Positions 1 to 9,157 of a DNA stretch of 64,000 nucleotides are shown one piece after another. The position numbers and the translations under genes were made by a program. The stretch spans positions 186,001 to 250,000 of the forward strand of contig NZ_JABVBB010000021.1 of NCBI RefSeq assembly GCF_013346665.1, in the 5' to 3' direction. The notes under the pieces were generated by a model. It was given only the letters and a program-made list of their open reading frames with translations, made no database searches and had not been told where the DNA came from. Position 1 is the stretch's first letter; every line of letters starts with the position of its first letter. This DNA comes from Sulfitobacter maritimus (GTDB taxonomy: Bacteria; Pseudomonadota; Alphaproteobacteria; Rhodobacterales; Rhodobacteraceae).

Positions 1-1
1 C

Positions 2-205
2 ATGTCCGCTCAGCTGGGCGCGGCAGGCGTTGACCTCGGCGCGATGGAAGAAGCACCGCAGGAAGAAGCGCTGACCGAAGGCGAAAGGACCGGCGTCGAA
101 ATCGGCAATGCGTCCGAAGAGACCCTGCATGACGATGCCATGAGCAAAGACGCACCGCTGGACATCGAATCCAAGAAAGAGACCGTCGCCGAAGCGAAAA
201 GCTAA
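2..205 (+). CDS. rpsB: 30S ribosomal protein S2, C-terminal fragment
   Basis: The frame is already open at the left edge, so only the last 67 residues of S2 are visible and the rRNA-binding body lies outside the window. What is seen is an acidic, Glu/Ala-rich tail ending in ETVAEAKS. Such acidic extensions past the conserved core are usual in Rhodobacterales S2. The call rests on this tail and on tsf lying 99 bp downstream on the same strand, the conserved rpsB-tsf pair. Without the core domain the assignment depends mainly on context. Confidence 0.8.
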   Translation: MSAQLGAAGVDLGAMEEAPQEEALTEGERTGVEIGNASEETLHDDAMSKDAPLDIESKKETVAEAKS

Positions 206-225
206 GCCGTACGGATCAGAAACAC

Positions 226-245
226 GGGGCAGGGTGACCTGCCCC
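226..245 (+). promoter_or_regulatory. Hairpin in the rpsB-tsf gap
   Basis: A perfect 8-bp stem (GGGGCAGG / CCTGCCCC) with a GTGA loop sits 20 bp after the rpsB stop. No T-run follows, so it is more likely a partial terminator or mRNA-stability element that tunes tsf relative to rpsB than a full terminator. Function is inferred from position only. Confidence 0.5.
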
Positions 246-304
246 GATTTCCAATAGATGCGGGCCTTGGGCCTGCCCCCTTATTTCCAAAGGAGAACCA
301 AGAG

Positions 305-1180
305 ATGGCAATCACAGCATCCATGGTCAAGGAACTGCGCGACAGCACCGGCGCAGGCATGATGGACGCCAAAAAGGCGCTGACAGAAAGCAATGGCGAC
401 ATGGAAGCCGCCGTTGACTGGCTGCGCACCAAAGGTCTGGCCAAAGCGGCCAAGAAATCCGGTCGTACCGCAGCCGAAGGTCTTGTGGCTGTTAAGGTCG
501 AAGGCGGTCACGGTGTCGCGGTTGAAGTGAACTCTGAAACCGACTTCGTCGGCAAGAACGCTGAATTCCAGTCCATGGTTAGCAGCATCGCCGATGCAGC
601 GCTGAAAGTTGACGATGTTGAGGCGCTGAAAGCGGCTGAGATCAACGGCAAATCCGTTGAAACCACGCTGACCGATGCCATCGCCAAAATCGGCGAGAAC
701 ATGTCGCTGCGTCGCATGGAAAGCATCAAGGGCGAGTCGGTTGTCTCCTACGTCCACAATGCTGCCGCACCCGGCATGGGCAAGATCGGCGTTCTGGTCG
801 CCATGAACGGTGGTAACGACGAGTTCGGCAAGCAGGTCGCGATGCACATCGCCGCTGTGAACCCCGCGTCGCTGTCCGAAGCGGATCTGGATCCGGCTGT
901 CGTCGAGAAAGAAAAGCAGGTCCAGATGGACATCGCCCGCGAGAGCGGCAAGCCTGAAGCCGTGATCGAGAAGATGATCACTGGCCGCATGCAAAAGTAC
1001 ATGTCCGAAGTGACATTGCTGAACCAGTCCTTCGTTGTGAACCCCGACCTGACCGTTGGCAAAGCAGCAGAAGAAATCGGCGCGACCATCACCGGTTTCG
1101 TGCGTTTGGAAGTTGGCGAAGGCATCGAAGTCGTTAAAGAAGACTTCGCCGCTGAAGTGGCCAAGGCTGCTAAGGGCTAA
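305..1180 (+). CDS. tsf: Translation elongation factor Ts
   Basis: Guanine-nucleotide exchange factor that recharges EF-Tu from GDP to GTP form in the cytoplasm. The 291-residue protein is full length for the family. The N-terminal UBA-like domain (about 1-50) carries the signature [16 protein letters not shown]. The EF-Tu-contacting TDFV motif is at residues 79-82, within [10 protein letters not shown] strong ribosome-binding site (AAGGAG) lies about 10 bases before the ATG. It follows rpsB on the same strand and is closed by a strong terminator at 1207-1236. Confidence 0.98.
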   Translation: MAITASMVKELRDSTGAGMMDAKKALTESNGDMEAAVDWLRTKGLAKAAKKSGRTAAEGLVAVKVEGGHGVAVEVNSETDFVGKNAEFQSMVSSIADAALKVDDVEALKAAEINGKSVETTLTDAIAKIGENMSLRRMESIKGESVVSYVHNAAAPGMGKIGVLVAMNGGNDEFGKQVAMHIAAVNPASLSEADLDPAVVEKEKQVQMDIARESGKPEAVIEKMITGRMQKYMSEVTLLNQSFVVNPDLTVGKAAEEIGATITGFVRLEVGEGIEVVKEDFAAEVAKAAKG

Positions 1181-1206
1181 AGCCCTTAGCGACAGCAAGA
1201 ATAAAG

Positions 1207-1236
1207 AGGCGGCTCACTGATGTGGGCCGCCTTTTT
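1207..1236 (+). terminator. Rho-independent terminator of rpsB-tsf
   Basis: An 11-bp stem (AGGCGGCTCAC / GTGGGCCGCCT, one G-U pair) with a TGAT loop is followed directly by five T. It lies 26 bp after the tsf stop. The rest of the gap up to 1428 holds nothing I can name. Confidence 0.9.
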
Positions 1237-1428
1237 CAATTAGACTTTGGTAAAAATGTAGTCGGTCCAGTCAGACGGAAATATGCCTGACTGAGACCGG
1301 CGGCCTGAAAAGAGCCTTGGTATTGCAAGGTTTTACAAGCCGTAGCTTAGCGACGAATCTGCCGTAAGCTGTTGTTAAGATGCTTTGAGATAGGCTTGGT
1401 TAACAGTCCGGGATTCCATACCCCAAAT

Positions 1429-2175
1429 TCAGGTTTTCACCTTGAACATTTGATTTGCGAAGGCTGCCTTCAACACCGCCTGCGCCGTAGTCTCCACGGC
1501 CAATGCTTCGCGAGCCAATTTGAGGTGTTTTTCCACCGTTGCAGGGGTCAATCCCATCAGCATGGCAACGTCGCGTGTGGTCTTACCATCACCGACCCAT
1601 TCCAGCGCCTCACGCTGCCGCTGGGTGAGGCTGCGGGCCGGATTGCTATAGGGCAGGCAAAGAATTTTCAGATGCGCGATCTCGTTCATCAGCTGAATAT
1701 CCGCCCCATGCATCGCCCAAAGCTGATCGACTTCAGCCTGCGTCATGCCCCGTTTCGCGGTCAGCGCAATGGCCCCCTTGGCGCGCGCAGAAGCGGTCTT
1801 GAAACTGACAGTATAACCTGCGGTGACGCCCATGCTTTCGTTGAATTTCAGCACCTTAGCTTCTTCTTCGCTGCACTCCGCGCCGCCGCGCAACGTGCTC
1901 CAGCTGCAAGAGCCTTCGTTTTCCAATGCCCAGCGAACCATCGGCGCGCGGTGGTACAGCCCCGCGCCAAAGAACTGGTCGAGATAGGCCCGGTCGTGAT
2001 TGCTCAAGACGACAAAATCTTCTGGATCGCCCATAGAGTTCGGACTCAAATAGCGCGTGAAGCCGTAGATCAACCGATCAAACCCAAAGCTGCGCATCTG
2101 TGCGACATGCGCTTCCCAAAGGGCTTCAATTGTCGAGCTACGCGCAACTACGTGCAAGTAATCACGCAGGTTCAT
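1429..2175 (-). CDS. LuxR-family regulator with autoinducer-binding domain (LuxR solo)
   Basis: Transcription factor of 248 residues with an N-terminal autoinducer-binding domain (about 15-165) and a C-terminal LuxR HTH (about 178-240), which holds SLTQRQREALEWVGDGKT and TPATVEKHLKLAREAL. No luxI synthase lies nearby, so it is a solo in this window. The usual W..Y...DP pocket pattern reads YLDQFFGAGLYHRAPMV here. By eye the invariant Asp that binds the AHL amide is replaced by Ala, so the ligand may not be a classical AHL. The start ATG overlaps the aroQ stop (TAATG), implying translational coupling. Target genes cannot be read from the sequence. Confidence 0.88.
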   Translation of the reverse strand: MNLRDYLHVVARSSTIEALWEAHVAQMRSFGFDRLIYGFTRYLSPNSMGDPEDFVVLSNHDRAYLDQFFGAGLYHRAPMVRWALENEGSCSWSTLRGGAECSEEEAKVLKFNESMGVTAGYTVSFKTASARAKGAIALTAKRGMTQAEVDQLWAMHGADIQLMNEIAHLKILCLPYSNPARSLTQRQREALEWVGDGKTTRDVAMLMGLTPATVEKHLKLAREALAVETTAQAVLKAAFANQMFKVKT

Positions 2176-2612
2176 TAGCCAGTCAGCCGCTTACCGAGGG
2201 CCTGTAGGGCCATGACATATCCAAAAGCACCAAAACCGCAGATTTGTCCGACCGCAACGGGGGCGATGTAGGAGGTATGGCGAAAGCTCTCGCGGGCGTG
2301 GATGTTACTTAGGTGAACCTCGACAACAGGTAGTTCGACAGAGGCGATGGCATCCATCAGTGCGATTGACGTGTGGGTATAGGCGCCAGCGTTAAGAATG
2401 ATGCCGTCATGAACGTCGCGTGCAGCGTGGATCAGGTCAATCAATGCGCCTTCGTGGTTCGATTGCTCAAAAGCCATGCTGAGGCCGAGACGGGCGGCCT
2501 CTGTGGTACAAAGGGTTTCGAGATCGGCAAGAGTTGTCTTGCCATAGACCTCGGGTTGCCGTGTACCCAAAAGATTAAGGTTCGGGCCATTCAAAATGAG
2601 GACGGAGGGCAT
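2175..2612 (-). CDS. aroQ: 3-dehydroquinate dehydratase, type II
   Basis: Converts 3-dehydroquinate to 3-dehydroshikimate, the third step of the shikimate pathway. The 145-residue length is typical of the small dodecameric type II enzyme. The N-terminal signature LILNGPNLNLLGTRQPEVYG holds the catalytic Tyr (residue 23) and the Arg of the active-site lid. The substrate motifs EQSNHEGALID and HLSNIHARESFR follow. The start is placed at MPSVLILNG; an in-frame ATG 60 bp upstream would add 20 residues unlike the family. The stop overlaps the luxR start, so the two are probably one transcript. Confidence 0.96.
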   Translation of the reverse strand: MPSVLILNGPNLNLLGTRQPEVYGKTTLADLETLCTTEAARLGLSMAFEQSNHEGALIDLIHAARDVHDGIILNAGAYTHTSIALMDAIASVELPVVEVHLSNIHARESFRHTSYIAPVAVGQICGFGAFGYVMALQALGKRLTG

Positions 2613-2842
2613 AAAGGCTCGCTTAAATCGTTTAGATACAGTTAGCGGAGCCAATGTGGCGCTGTCTAGCATCAGGTCTCATTACCGTTCGCCTGTGGCG
2701 GGAAAAACGCAGCTTTTGGTCGCGGCTTGAAGAGCTGGACCTTAGTTAATCGAGCGCATCACCGGATTGCCCCAAACTGCATCGCGGCAACCTATAATCA
2801 GTATTATGTAAATAATTGCCGCCGCGTTGGCGGGCGGGCTCT

Positions 2843-3532
2843 TTATTCTATCGAGTAGCCCGTTCCGCGCACCGTACGGATGGGATCGTCGCCCCCTGAG
2901 ACCGCAAGCGCTTTGCGAAGCCGTGCAATATGCACATCGACGGTACGTGTATCGACGTAGATGTCGCGGCCCCATACGTGATCCAAAAGCTGTTCGCGAC
3001 TGAACACCCGACCGGGTTTTTCCATCAAGGTCAAAAGCAGCCGGTATTCTGTCGGACCGAGCTTGAGTTCAGCACCGGCGCGGCTAACCCGGTGGCGTTC
3101 TGGGTCCAGCGCGATGTCTTTGCAGTTCAACACCACGCCTGCCGCCGCAGGTCTTGCACGGCGCAGTTGGCTGCGAACGCGGGCCATAAGCTCGCGGATG
3201 TTATATGGTTTGATCACATAATCATCGGCGCCGGTATCCAGACCGCGGACGGTATCGACCTCTTCGGACCGCGCTGAGAGCATGATGATCGGGATTGCAC
3301 GGGTTTCTGGGCGGGTCTTAAGCTGACGACAGACTTCAATGCCACTCATCAACGGCATCATCCAGTCGAGGATAATGAGATCGGGCGCAGCCTCGGCGAT
3401 CAGCATCATCGCTTCCTCGCCATTCTCTGCGCGCCGCACGGCGAAACCCTCGGCCTCAAGATTGTAGGCCAGCACTTCGCGTTGTGCTGGCTCGTCTTCG
3501 ACCAACAGCACCTGGGGTTGTATCACTGCCAT
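2843..3532 (-). CDS. phoB: Phosphate regulon response regulator PhoB
   Basis: OmpR/PhoB-type regulator of 229 residues. The receiver domain (1-120) has the phospho-acceptor Asp56 in LIILDWMMP and the acidic pocket VEDE. The winged-helix DNA-binding domain (about 130-228) has the recognition region FSREQLLDHVWGRDIYVDTRTVD cut here to its core VWGRDIYVD. Phosphorylated by PhoR under phosphate starvation, it binds Pho boxes; a clear triplet lies before pstS in this window. It is last in the pst-phoU-phoB run, 4 bp after the phoU stop, so it is likely autoregulated through the pstS promoter. Confidence 0.97.
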   Translation of the reverse strand: MAVIQPQVLLVEDEPAQREVLAYNLEAEGFAVRRAENGEEAMMLIAEAAPDLIILDWMMPLMSGIEVCRQLKTRPETRAIPIIMLSARSEEVDTVRGLDTGADDYVIKPYNIRELMARVRSQLRRARPAAAGVVLNCKDIALDPERHRVSRAGAELKLGPTEYRLLLTLMEKPGRVFSREQLLDHVWGRDIYVDTRTVDVHIARLRKALAVSGGDDPIRTVRGTGYSIE

Positions 3533-3536
3533 GGTC

Positions 3537-4244
3537 TTAGGTCTTCGCCGCGACAGAGGTGCGGTCCGCTTTCGGCCGATCCTCTTCGGGCATTTCGCCA
3601 GTCACAAGATAGACCACTTGTTCGGCAATCGCGGTGACATGATCGCCCATACGCTCTACGTTTTTCGCGATGAAATGCAGGTGCATACAAGCGGTAATAT
3701 TGCGCGGCTCTTCCATCATGAAGGTCAGGAACTCGCGGAACAGTGCGTTGTACATCTGGTCGACGTCCTCATCTCGCGCAATCACATCGCGAGCCAAACC
3801 GGCGTCGCGTTGGATATAAGCGTCGAGCGCATCTTTCAGCATCGCCTCAACCGTCCCGGCCATGCGCCGGATCGCGCCAGTGCTGTCGCTGACAGGTTCC
3901 ATCTGGTTCAAGACGGTGCTGCGTTTGGCCATGTTTTTTGCATAGTCGCCAATACGTTCGAGGTTGGCGCTAATCTTAATAACACTCAAAATCAGCCGCA
4001 GATCAATCGCTGTCGGCGCACGCAGGGCAATGACGCGTGCGGCGTTTTCGTTGATCTGTTCTTCGAGCGCGTCAATCGCCTTGTCCCCTGCCCTGACCTC
4101 TTGCGCCAGTTCCGCGTCGCGGGTTTCAAGCGATTGCGCACCGCGCAGAATGGCGGCCTCGACCAGACCACCCATCTTTAAGATTTGCGCTTGGACGGCC
4201 TCAAGATCACGATCAAAGGCTGATGCAATATGTTGTTCTGACAT
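3537..4244 (-). CDS. phoU: Phosphate transport regulator PhoU
   Basis: Negative regulator that links the PstSCAB transporter to PhoR and keeps the Pho regulon off when phosphate is plentiful. The protein is two PhoU three-helix repeats (about 15-105 and 120-215) and has 235 residues, normal length. The start is placed at MSEQHIASAFDRDLEAV, 4 bp after the pstB stop; the frame is open for 27 more codons upstream but that would overlap pstB. Metal-binding E/D motifs such as DYAKNMAKR and EDVDQMYN are visible. Confidence 0.96.
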   Translation of the reverse strand: MSEQHIASAFDRDLEAVQAQILKMGGLVEAAILRGAQSLETRDAELAQEVRAGDKAIDALEEQINENAARVIALRAPTAIDLRLILSVIKISANLERIGDYAKNMAKRSTVLNQMEPVSDSTGAIRRMAGTVEAMLKDALDAYIQRDAGLARDVIARDEDVDQMYNALFREFLTFMMEEPRNITACMHLHFIAKNVERMGDHVTAIAEQVVYLVTGEMPEEDRPKADRTSVAAKT

Positions 4245-4248
4245 GGTT

Positions 4249-5046
4249 TTATCCGATCCGACCAGTGATGTAGCTTTCCGTGCGGGGGTCTTGGGGTCTG
4301 GTAAAGATGTCATCGGTATCGCCAAACTCTACAAGGTTGCCAAGGTGGAAAAACGCGGTTTTCTGGCTCACCCGCGCGGCCTGTTGCATGGAATGGGTGA
4401 CGATCACCACAGAATAGTTTTGCCGCAACTCGTCGATCAGTTCTTCGACCTGCGCCGTGGCGATGGGATCAAGGGCGGAGCAAGGCTCGTCCATCAGCAG
4501 CACTTCCGGCTCCGTCGCCACGGCGCGGGCGATGCACAGACGCTGTTGCTGTCCGCCGGATAGGCCCGTGCCCGCTGCGTGCAGCCGGTCCTTCACCTCA
4601 TCCCAGATCGCACCGCGCCGGAGCGCTCGTTCAACAATGTCATCAAGGTCAGACTTATTGCGGGCCAACCCATGGATGCGCGGCCCATATGCCACGTTGT
4701 CATAGATTGATTTGGGAAACGGATTTGGCTTTTGAAACACCATGCCGACCTTGGCGCGCAGTTGCACCGGATCGACGCGTTTGTCATAGATGTCCTCGCC
4801 ATCGATGCGAATGTCGCCCGTCACGCGGGCTACATCAATTGTGTCGTTCATCCTGTTGATACAACGAAGAAAAGTAGACTTTCCGCAGCCTGACGGACCG
4901 ATGAAAGCTGTGACCGTTTTGTCGTTGATATCGATGTTCACATCCTGGATGGCTTGGCTGTCGCCATAGTAAACCTGCACATCGCGGGCGGCGATTTTGA
5001 CGGGGTGGCGTGTCACGTTATGCTCCAGAGTTTGGGTGTCTTTCAT
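4249..5046 (-). CDS. pstB: Phosphate ABC transporter ATP-binding protein PstB
   Basis: ATPase of the high-affinity phosphate importer. The 265-residue protein has Walker [10 protein letters not shown], the Q-loop in [16 protein letters not shown], the ABC signature LSGGQQQR, Walker [14 protein letters not shown] and the switch His in VTHSM. The PNPFPxSIYDN stretch is characteristic of PstB rather than other importers. It lies between pstA (14 bp gap) and phoU. Confidence 0.98.
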   Translation of the reverse strand: MKDTQTLEHNVTRHPVKIAARDVQVYYGDSQAIQDVNIDINDKTVTAFIGPSGCGKSTFLRCINRMNDTIDVARVTGDIRIDGEDIYDKRVDPVQLRAKVGMVFQKPNPFPKSIYDNVAYGPRIHGLARNKSDLDDIVERALRRGAIWDEVKDRLHAAGTGLSGGQQQRLCIARAVATEPEVLLMDEPCSALDPIATAQVEELIDELRQNYSVVIVTHSMQQAARVSQKTAFFHLGNLVEFGDTDDIFTRPQDPRTESYITGRIG

Positions 5047-5060
5047 TGTCCCGTCCTTTC

Positions 5061-6416
5061 TTACCAGCGCCGCTCAAACCGGCGGCGGAGCAGCACTGCG
5101 ATGGCGTTCATTGCGATCAGAAACACCAGCAAGATAATGATGCCGCCCCAGGCGCGCTCATAGAAAGCCGGGTCGGCGCGTTTGGCCCATTCGTAGATCT
5201 GCGCAGGCATGGCCGAGTTCGGTGCCATTAACCCTTCGGCGATGCTCTCAGGCGGGTTAGAGGCAATGAAGCCGACCATGCCGATTAAGAGCAAAGGTGC
5301 CGTTTCCCCAAGCGCTTGGGCCAGACCGATGATCGTACCGGTCAAGATCCCCGGCGCGGCCAGCGGCAGCACATGATGGAAGACCGATTGCATCTTGGAC
5401 GCCCCAACCCCAAGCGCCGCATCCCGGATCGATGGCGGCACGGATTTTAACGAAGCGCGGGTCGAAATGATGATCGTCGGCAGTGTCATCAGGGTCAACA
5501 CGAGCCCGCCGACCAAAGGCGCAGAGTTCGGCAGGTGCATGTAGTTGATGAAGACCGCGAGGCCCAAGATACCAAAGACAATCGACGGCACCGCTGCGAG
5601 GTTGCTGATGTTGACCTCGATGATGTCGGTGATCCAGTTTTTCGGTGCGAATTCCTCAAGATAGATTGAGGCCGCGACGCCGATGGGCAGAGCCAGCACC
5701 AGCACCACCAGCATCATGGCAAAAGAGCCCAGCATCGCCACGCCCATGCCCGCCGCTTCGGGCCGCGCGTCGGAGGCATCGGCACCGGTGATGAAGTCGA
5801 GGTTAAAGCGTTTGCGCAGGCTGCCGTCAGCGATCAGCGCATCAACCAGATCAAGCTGTTCGGCGTTAATGTTTTTGTCGTTCGTAATGCTTTCGCGGCT
5901 CACGCGGCCCTTGAGGTAGCCGTCAACGCGGCTGTTGGTCAGAAACTCGAACGCGACCGCGCTGCCGATCAACTCGGGGTTGGCCAACACATGGTTGCGC
6001 AATTGTGCGGCGGCGTCCTTTGACAGAAGCTCCGCCATGGCTTTGGGCTTCAGCGGGGTATCGATGCCTGCTTCGGCGACCTTTGCTTCGAAAGCGGCGC
6101 TCATCAGTGGCGTATAGCCAAAGGTCGACACCTTTCTGATGTCCGCCAAATCTCGGTTGCCCTTTTTGTCGAGCTTCTCTTCCAGCAGCGGGACCGAAAG
6201 GGTGATATAGGTCTGCTGAAACGCGCCTGTCCCGCGTGAGATAATGGTAAAGAGCAGCGTCAGCAGCATCAGCAGGCCGACGCCAATGGCCAAGATGCCA
6301 TAAATCTTGAACCGTCCCTCGGCGGCGTTGCGGCGTTTGGTGCGGCTGTCCGGCATCAGCAGGGACGCGCCGCGCGGGTCTGCGATGGGCGCTGCGGGGT
6401 TTGGGATATCGCTCAT
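5061..6416 (-). CDS. pstA: Phosphate ABC transporter permease PstA, long form
   Basis: Inner-membrane permease subunit. The C-terminal part (about 215-451) is the usual PstA core with five to six membrane helices and an EAA-type loop [18 protein letters not shown]. At 451 residues it is about 150 longer than the enterobacterial protein. The extra part is a cytoplasmic N-terminus, one membrane helix (about 40-62) and a soluble, probably periplasmic, segment (about 65-210). The start overlaps the pstC stop by 4 bp. Confidence 0.95.
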   Translation of the reverse strand: MSDIPNPAAPIADPRGASLLMPDSRTKRRNAAEGRFKIYGILAIGVGLLMLLTLLFTIISRGTGAFQQTYITLSVPLLEEKLDKKGNRDLADIRKVSTFGYTPLMSAAFEAKVAEAGIDTPLKPKAMAELLSKDAAAQLRNHVLANPELIGSAVAFEFLTNSRVDGYLKGRVSRESITNDKNINAEQLDLVDALIADGSLRKRFNLDFITGADASDARPEAAGMGVAMLGSFAMMLVVLVLALPIGVAASIYLEEFAPKNWITDIIEVNISNLAAVPSIVFGILGLAVFINYMHLPNSAPLVGGLVLTLMTLPTIIISTRASLKSVPPSIRDAALGVGASKMQSVFHHVLPLAAPGILTGTIIGLAQALGETAPLLLIGMVGFIASNPPESIAEGLMAPNSAMPAQIYEWAKRADPAFYERAWGGIIILLVFLIAMNAIAVLLRRRFERRW

Positions 6417-7909
6417 TCGTACTGCTCCCGATATTTGCGCACGATGTAGAGGGCCAGCACGTTCAGGCCCAAGGTCAGGACGAAGAGGGTCAGGCCAAGG
6501 GCAAAAGCCACCAGCGTCTCAGGGCTGGCGAAGTCGCTGTCGCCGGTTAGCTGGCTGACGATGCGGGTGGTGATGGTGGTCATCGCCTCCAGCGGGTTGG
6601 CCGAGACGCGGGCGATGGCCCCTGCCCCCAGCACCACGATCATGGTCTCGCCAATGGCGCGGCTGGCCGCTAGTAGGACGGCGCCGACGATACCGGGAAG
6701 TGCTGCGGGGAGGACGACTTGGCGAATTGTCTCGGACTGGGTGGCACCCAAGCCGAACGACCCATCGCGCAGCGACTGGGGCACCGCGTTGATAATGTCA
6801 TCCGACAGGGACGAGACGAAGGGGATCAGCATGATGCCCATCACCAGCCCCGCCGTCAGAACTGAGGTCGCTCCCGACATCCAGTCAACGCCCAGAAACC
6901 CAGCCTCCCCCCGGCCAAAGACCTGCACAAGGAACGGCCCCACCGTCAGCAGCGCAAAGAGACCGTAAACGATGGTCGGGATCCCGGCGAGAATTTCCAA
7001 CAATGGCTTGGCTGTGGCCCGCACTTTAGGTCCGGCGTATTCACTCAGGTAGATCGCCGCGAAAAGCCCGATGGGCACCGCCACCAGCAGCGCGATGAGC
7101 GAGATATAAAGCGTGCCCCAAAGCAGTGGCAGGATGGACAGGTCACTGTCGCCACGAAAGTTCGGCGCCCAAGACGATCCAAAGAAAAAGTCAGTCCACG
7201 GATGCAGCCTAAAAAAGTTAATGGTCTCGAACAGCATTGAGAGCACGATGCCGAGGGTGGTCAGGATCGCGAGAGATGCCGCCAAGATCAACAGCGCCTT
7301 GATGCCAAGCTCCACCCGGTTGCGGGCACGGAACTCAGCGTGGCTTTCGCGAAGGGCCAGCAGCACCCCCGCAAGAGCCAGAAGCACGACGACAAGGTTC
7401 CGGGCGACATGCCCAGTCAGGTTCATCTCGCGGTAGGCCTGCGCGGCGGCGAGGATTTCGGGGTTTATATCGCCACCGATGGCCACACCCTGCTCCGCCA
7501 GCCACATGCGCAGACCATCGGTTGCGGTCAGATCGGTGGCTTCGGCGCTGGTCATTACGCCAGCCTGCACCGCGTTATCCAGCCCCTCAGCCAGACGGCG
7601 CACATCCCTCATGACAAGGTTCACCGAAGACCCCTCCGGCACCGCTTGCGCCGGGATCATCTCCATAACTGAAGATTGCACGAACATCGGTTGCACCAGC
7701 AGCCAGATGCCCAAGGCCAAAAGCGCAGGCACTGTAACGCTCATCACCGCGTTGTAGCCGTAATAGCTGGGCAGCGAATGCAGCCTGCGGCTGTCGCCCC
7801 CGGTAGAGGTCATCGCCCGCCGGCGGGCAAGGATATACCCGCCCAATGCCAGCAGCGCGATGAACACGACCAGTGGCACCACGGTGCTTGTTGTCAGTAT
7901 TATTCCCAC
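6413..7909 (-). CDS. pstC: Phosphate ABC transporter permease PstC, long form
   Basis: Partner permease of PstA in the phosphate importer. The core (about 235-498) has the family loop LRDGSFGLGATQSETIRQVVLP, given here as its core FGLGATQSETI, and closing membrane helices. It is 498 residues against about 320 in E. coli. The additional N-terminal 230 residues hold three hydrophobic helices (near 8-28, 55-75, 172-192) and a soluble loop. Both permeases being enlarged suggests that the added segments face each other or PstS. Confidence 0.95.
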   Translation of the reverse strand: MGIILTTSTVVPLVVFIALLALGGYILARRRAMTSTGGDSRRLHSLPSYYGYNAVMSVTVPALLALGIWLLVQPMFVQSSVMEMIPAQAVPEGSSVNLVMRDVRRLAEGLDNAVQAGVMTSAEATDLTATDGLRMWLAEQGVAIGGDINPEILAAAQAYREMNLTGHVARNLVVVLLALAGVLLALRESHAEFRARNRVELGIKALLILAASLAILTTLGIVLSMLFETINFFRLHPWTDFFFGSSWAPNFRGDSDLSILPLLWGTLYISLIALLVAVPIGLFAAIYLSEYAGPKVRATAKPLLEILAGIPTIVYGLFALLTVGPFLVQVFGRGEAGFLGVDWMSGATSVLTAGLVMGIMLIPFVSSLSDDIINAVPQSLRDGSFGLGATQSETIRQVVLPAALPGIVGAVLLAASRAIGETMIVVLGAGAIARVSANPLEAMTTITTRIVSQLTGDSDFASPETLVAFALGLTLFVLTLGLNVLALYIVRKYREQYE

Positions 7910-7977
7910 ATGTCCCCCAGTGGATCAAAACGCAGCACCGGAGGCGGTCGTCCGCCTCCGGTGCCGTCAATTTTGGT

Positions 7978-9018
7978 TCAGGAACCGCCGCCGATCACGG
8001 TTTCGTCGGTCACAACGGTTTGGGTCTCGGCCAATTCGGGATCGGAAACGAGGCCATATTCCGCCAGCGGACCGTCAGGGCCAGCCACTTCATCCGCCAC
8101 GAAGAATTCTGCGTATTCTTTGAGGCCCGGGATCACGCCGAGATGCGCTTTCTTGACGTAGAAGAACAACGGACGCGACACCGGGTAGTCACCGGATGCA
8201 ATGCTCTCGGTGCTGGGTTCGACGCCGCCCATGGTGGCAACCTGAAGTTTGTCGGTGTTGTTCTCGTAAAAGGCCAGACCGAAGACGCCGATGCCGTCCT
8301 TATTGCTCTCAATCCGCGCCAGCGTCTCGGTATAGTCGCCGTCGATGTCGACGGATTTGCCGTCGCTGCGCAGGCTGATGCACTCTTTCTCCGCGGCTTT
8401 CTTGTCGCCTTCTGCGGTCTCAAGGAACGCTTCAAAGTCGCCTGTTGCTTCGCAGCCTGCGAGGATCACTTTCTCTTCGAACACCTCGCGCGTGCCGTGT
8501 TTGGTGCCGGGGATGAAGGCTTGGATCGGCTGCGCGGGGAAAGCGGGGTTCACTTGGTCCCATGTTGTGTAAGGGTTGTCGGTCACCTCGCCGTCAACAA
8601 CTACCTTGGCGGAAAGCGCCTTGTACCAATCGGTTGGCGTAAACTCAAAGCTGTTGCCATTAATGTCAGAGGCAAAGACGATGCCGTCATAGCCGATACG
8701 CACTTCGATAATGTCGGTTACGCCGTTCTCAGCACAGGCGGCCACTTCAGCTTCTTTGATCTGGCGCGAGGCATTGGCCACGTCGATGGTGTTCTCGCCC
8801 ACGCCTTCGCAGAAGCGCTTGAGACCCGCCGAGGAGCCGCCCGATTCCACGACCGGTGTCGGGAAGTCAAAGTTCTCGCCAAAGGCTTCGGCGACGATGG
8901 AAGCGTAGGGCAGCACGGTCGAAGAACCGGCAACCTGCACTTGGTCGCGCGCAGCGGCAGCGCTGGCAGAAACGGCGGCAAGAGCCAAGGCGGAGGTTGT
9001 GAGTTGTGCGAGGGACAT
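7978..9018 (-). CDS. pstS: Phosphate-binding periplasmic protein PstS
   Basis: Periplasmic receptor that hands phosphate to PstCA. The start is placed at MSLAQLTTS because AGGAGAC precedes that ATG; an earlier in-frame ATG at 9051 lacks a site. Residues 1-24 are a signal peptide ending in SAAAA. Phosphate-contact motifs are visible: AGSSTVLPY near the mature N-terminus and ESGGSSAGLKRF further on. The 346 residues are normal for the family. It is first in the pstSCAB-phoU-phoB run, separated from phoR by a 139-bp gap containing Pho boxes. Confidence 0.96.
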   Translation of the reverse strand: MSLAQLTTSALALAAVSASAAAARDQVQVAGSSTVLPYASIVAEAFGENFDFPTPVVESGGSSAGLKRFCEGVGENTIDVANASRQIKEAEVAACAENGVTDIIEVRIGYDGIVFASDINGNSFEFTPTDWYKALSAKVVVDGEVTDNPYTTWDQVNPAFPAQPIQAFIPGTKHGTREVFEEKVILAGCEATGDFEAFLETAEGDKKAAEKECISLRSDGKSVDIDGDYTETLARIESNKDGIGVFGLAFYENNTDKLQVATMGGVEPSTESIASGDYPVSRPLFFYVKKAHLGVIPGLKEYAEFFVADEVAGPDGPLAEYGLVSDPELAETQTVVTDETVIGGGS

Positions 9019-9045
9019 AAGGTCTCCTGTCAGATGCGAATTGGC

Positions 9046-9063
9046 GATCACCCCATGGTGATC
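9046..9063 (-). promoter_or_regulatory. Inverted repeat in the pstS leader
   Basis: A perfect 7-bp inverted repeat (GATCACC / GGTGATC, 4-base spacer) lies between the Pho boxes and the pstS start, about 28 bp before the ATG. It could be an mRNA 5' stem that protects the transcript or a protein-binding palindrome. No T-run follows. Confidence 0.4.
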
Positions 9064-9097
9064 TGCCCCCGGTCTACGAAGGCCGTGCTGCGCTTAT

Positions 9098-9126
9098 GTG
9101 ACAGGTCTGTTACAGTTTCATGACAG
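9098..9126 (-). promoter_or_regulatory. Triple Pho box upstream of pstS
   Basis: Read on the minus strand there are three 7-bp direct repeats, CTGTCAT, CTGTAAC and CTGTCAC, each separated by 4 bp (11-bp period, one DNA turn). This matches the classical PhoB-binding consensus CTGTCAT-N4-CTGTCAC. The block lies 80 bp upstream of the pstS start and 32 bp past the phoR stop. It should make pstSCAB-phoU-phoB directly PhoB-activated and independent of phoR transcription. Confidence 0.92.
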
Positions 9127-9157
9127 GGACCGGTGACCCCGAAAATTCGTCTAAAAG

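Noticed and set aside
281-1198. 305-codon minus-strand ORF over tsf
   Set aside because: It is the antisense shadow of a certain tsf gene; the composition (His/Phe/Gly-rich) is typical of a shadow frame in GC-rich DNA.
1372-2178. 268-codon plus-strand ORF over the LuxR gene
   Set aside because: Antisense to a protein with clear LuxR domains; no ribosome-binding site and no recognisable domain.
2819-2833. Stem CCGCC / GGCGG after phoB as its terminator
   Set aside because: Only 5 bp with no T-run in the minus direction; too weak to call.
7873-9123. 416-codon plus-strand ORF over pstS
   Set aside because: Fully antisense to pstS and crosses the Pho boxes; not a gene.
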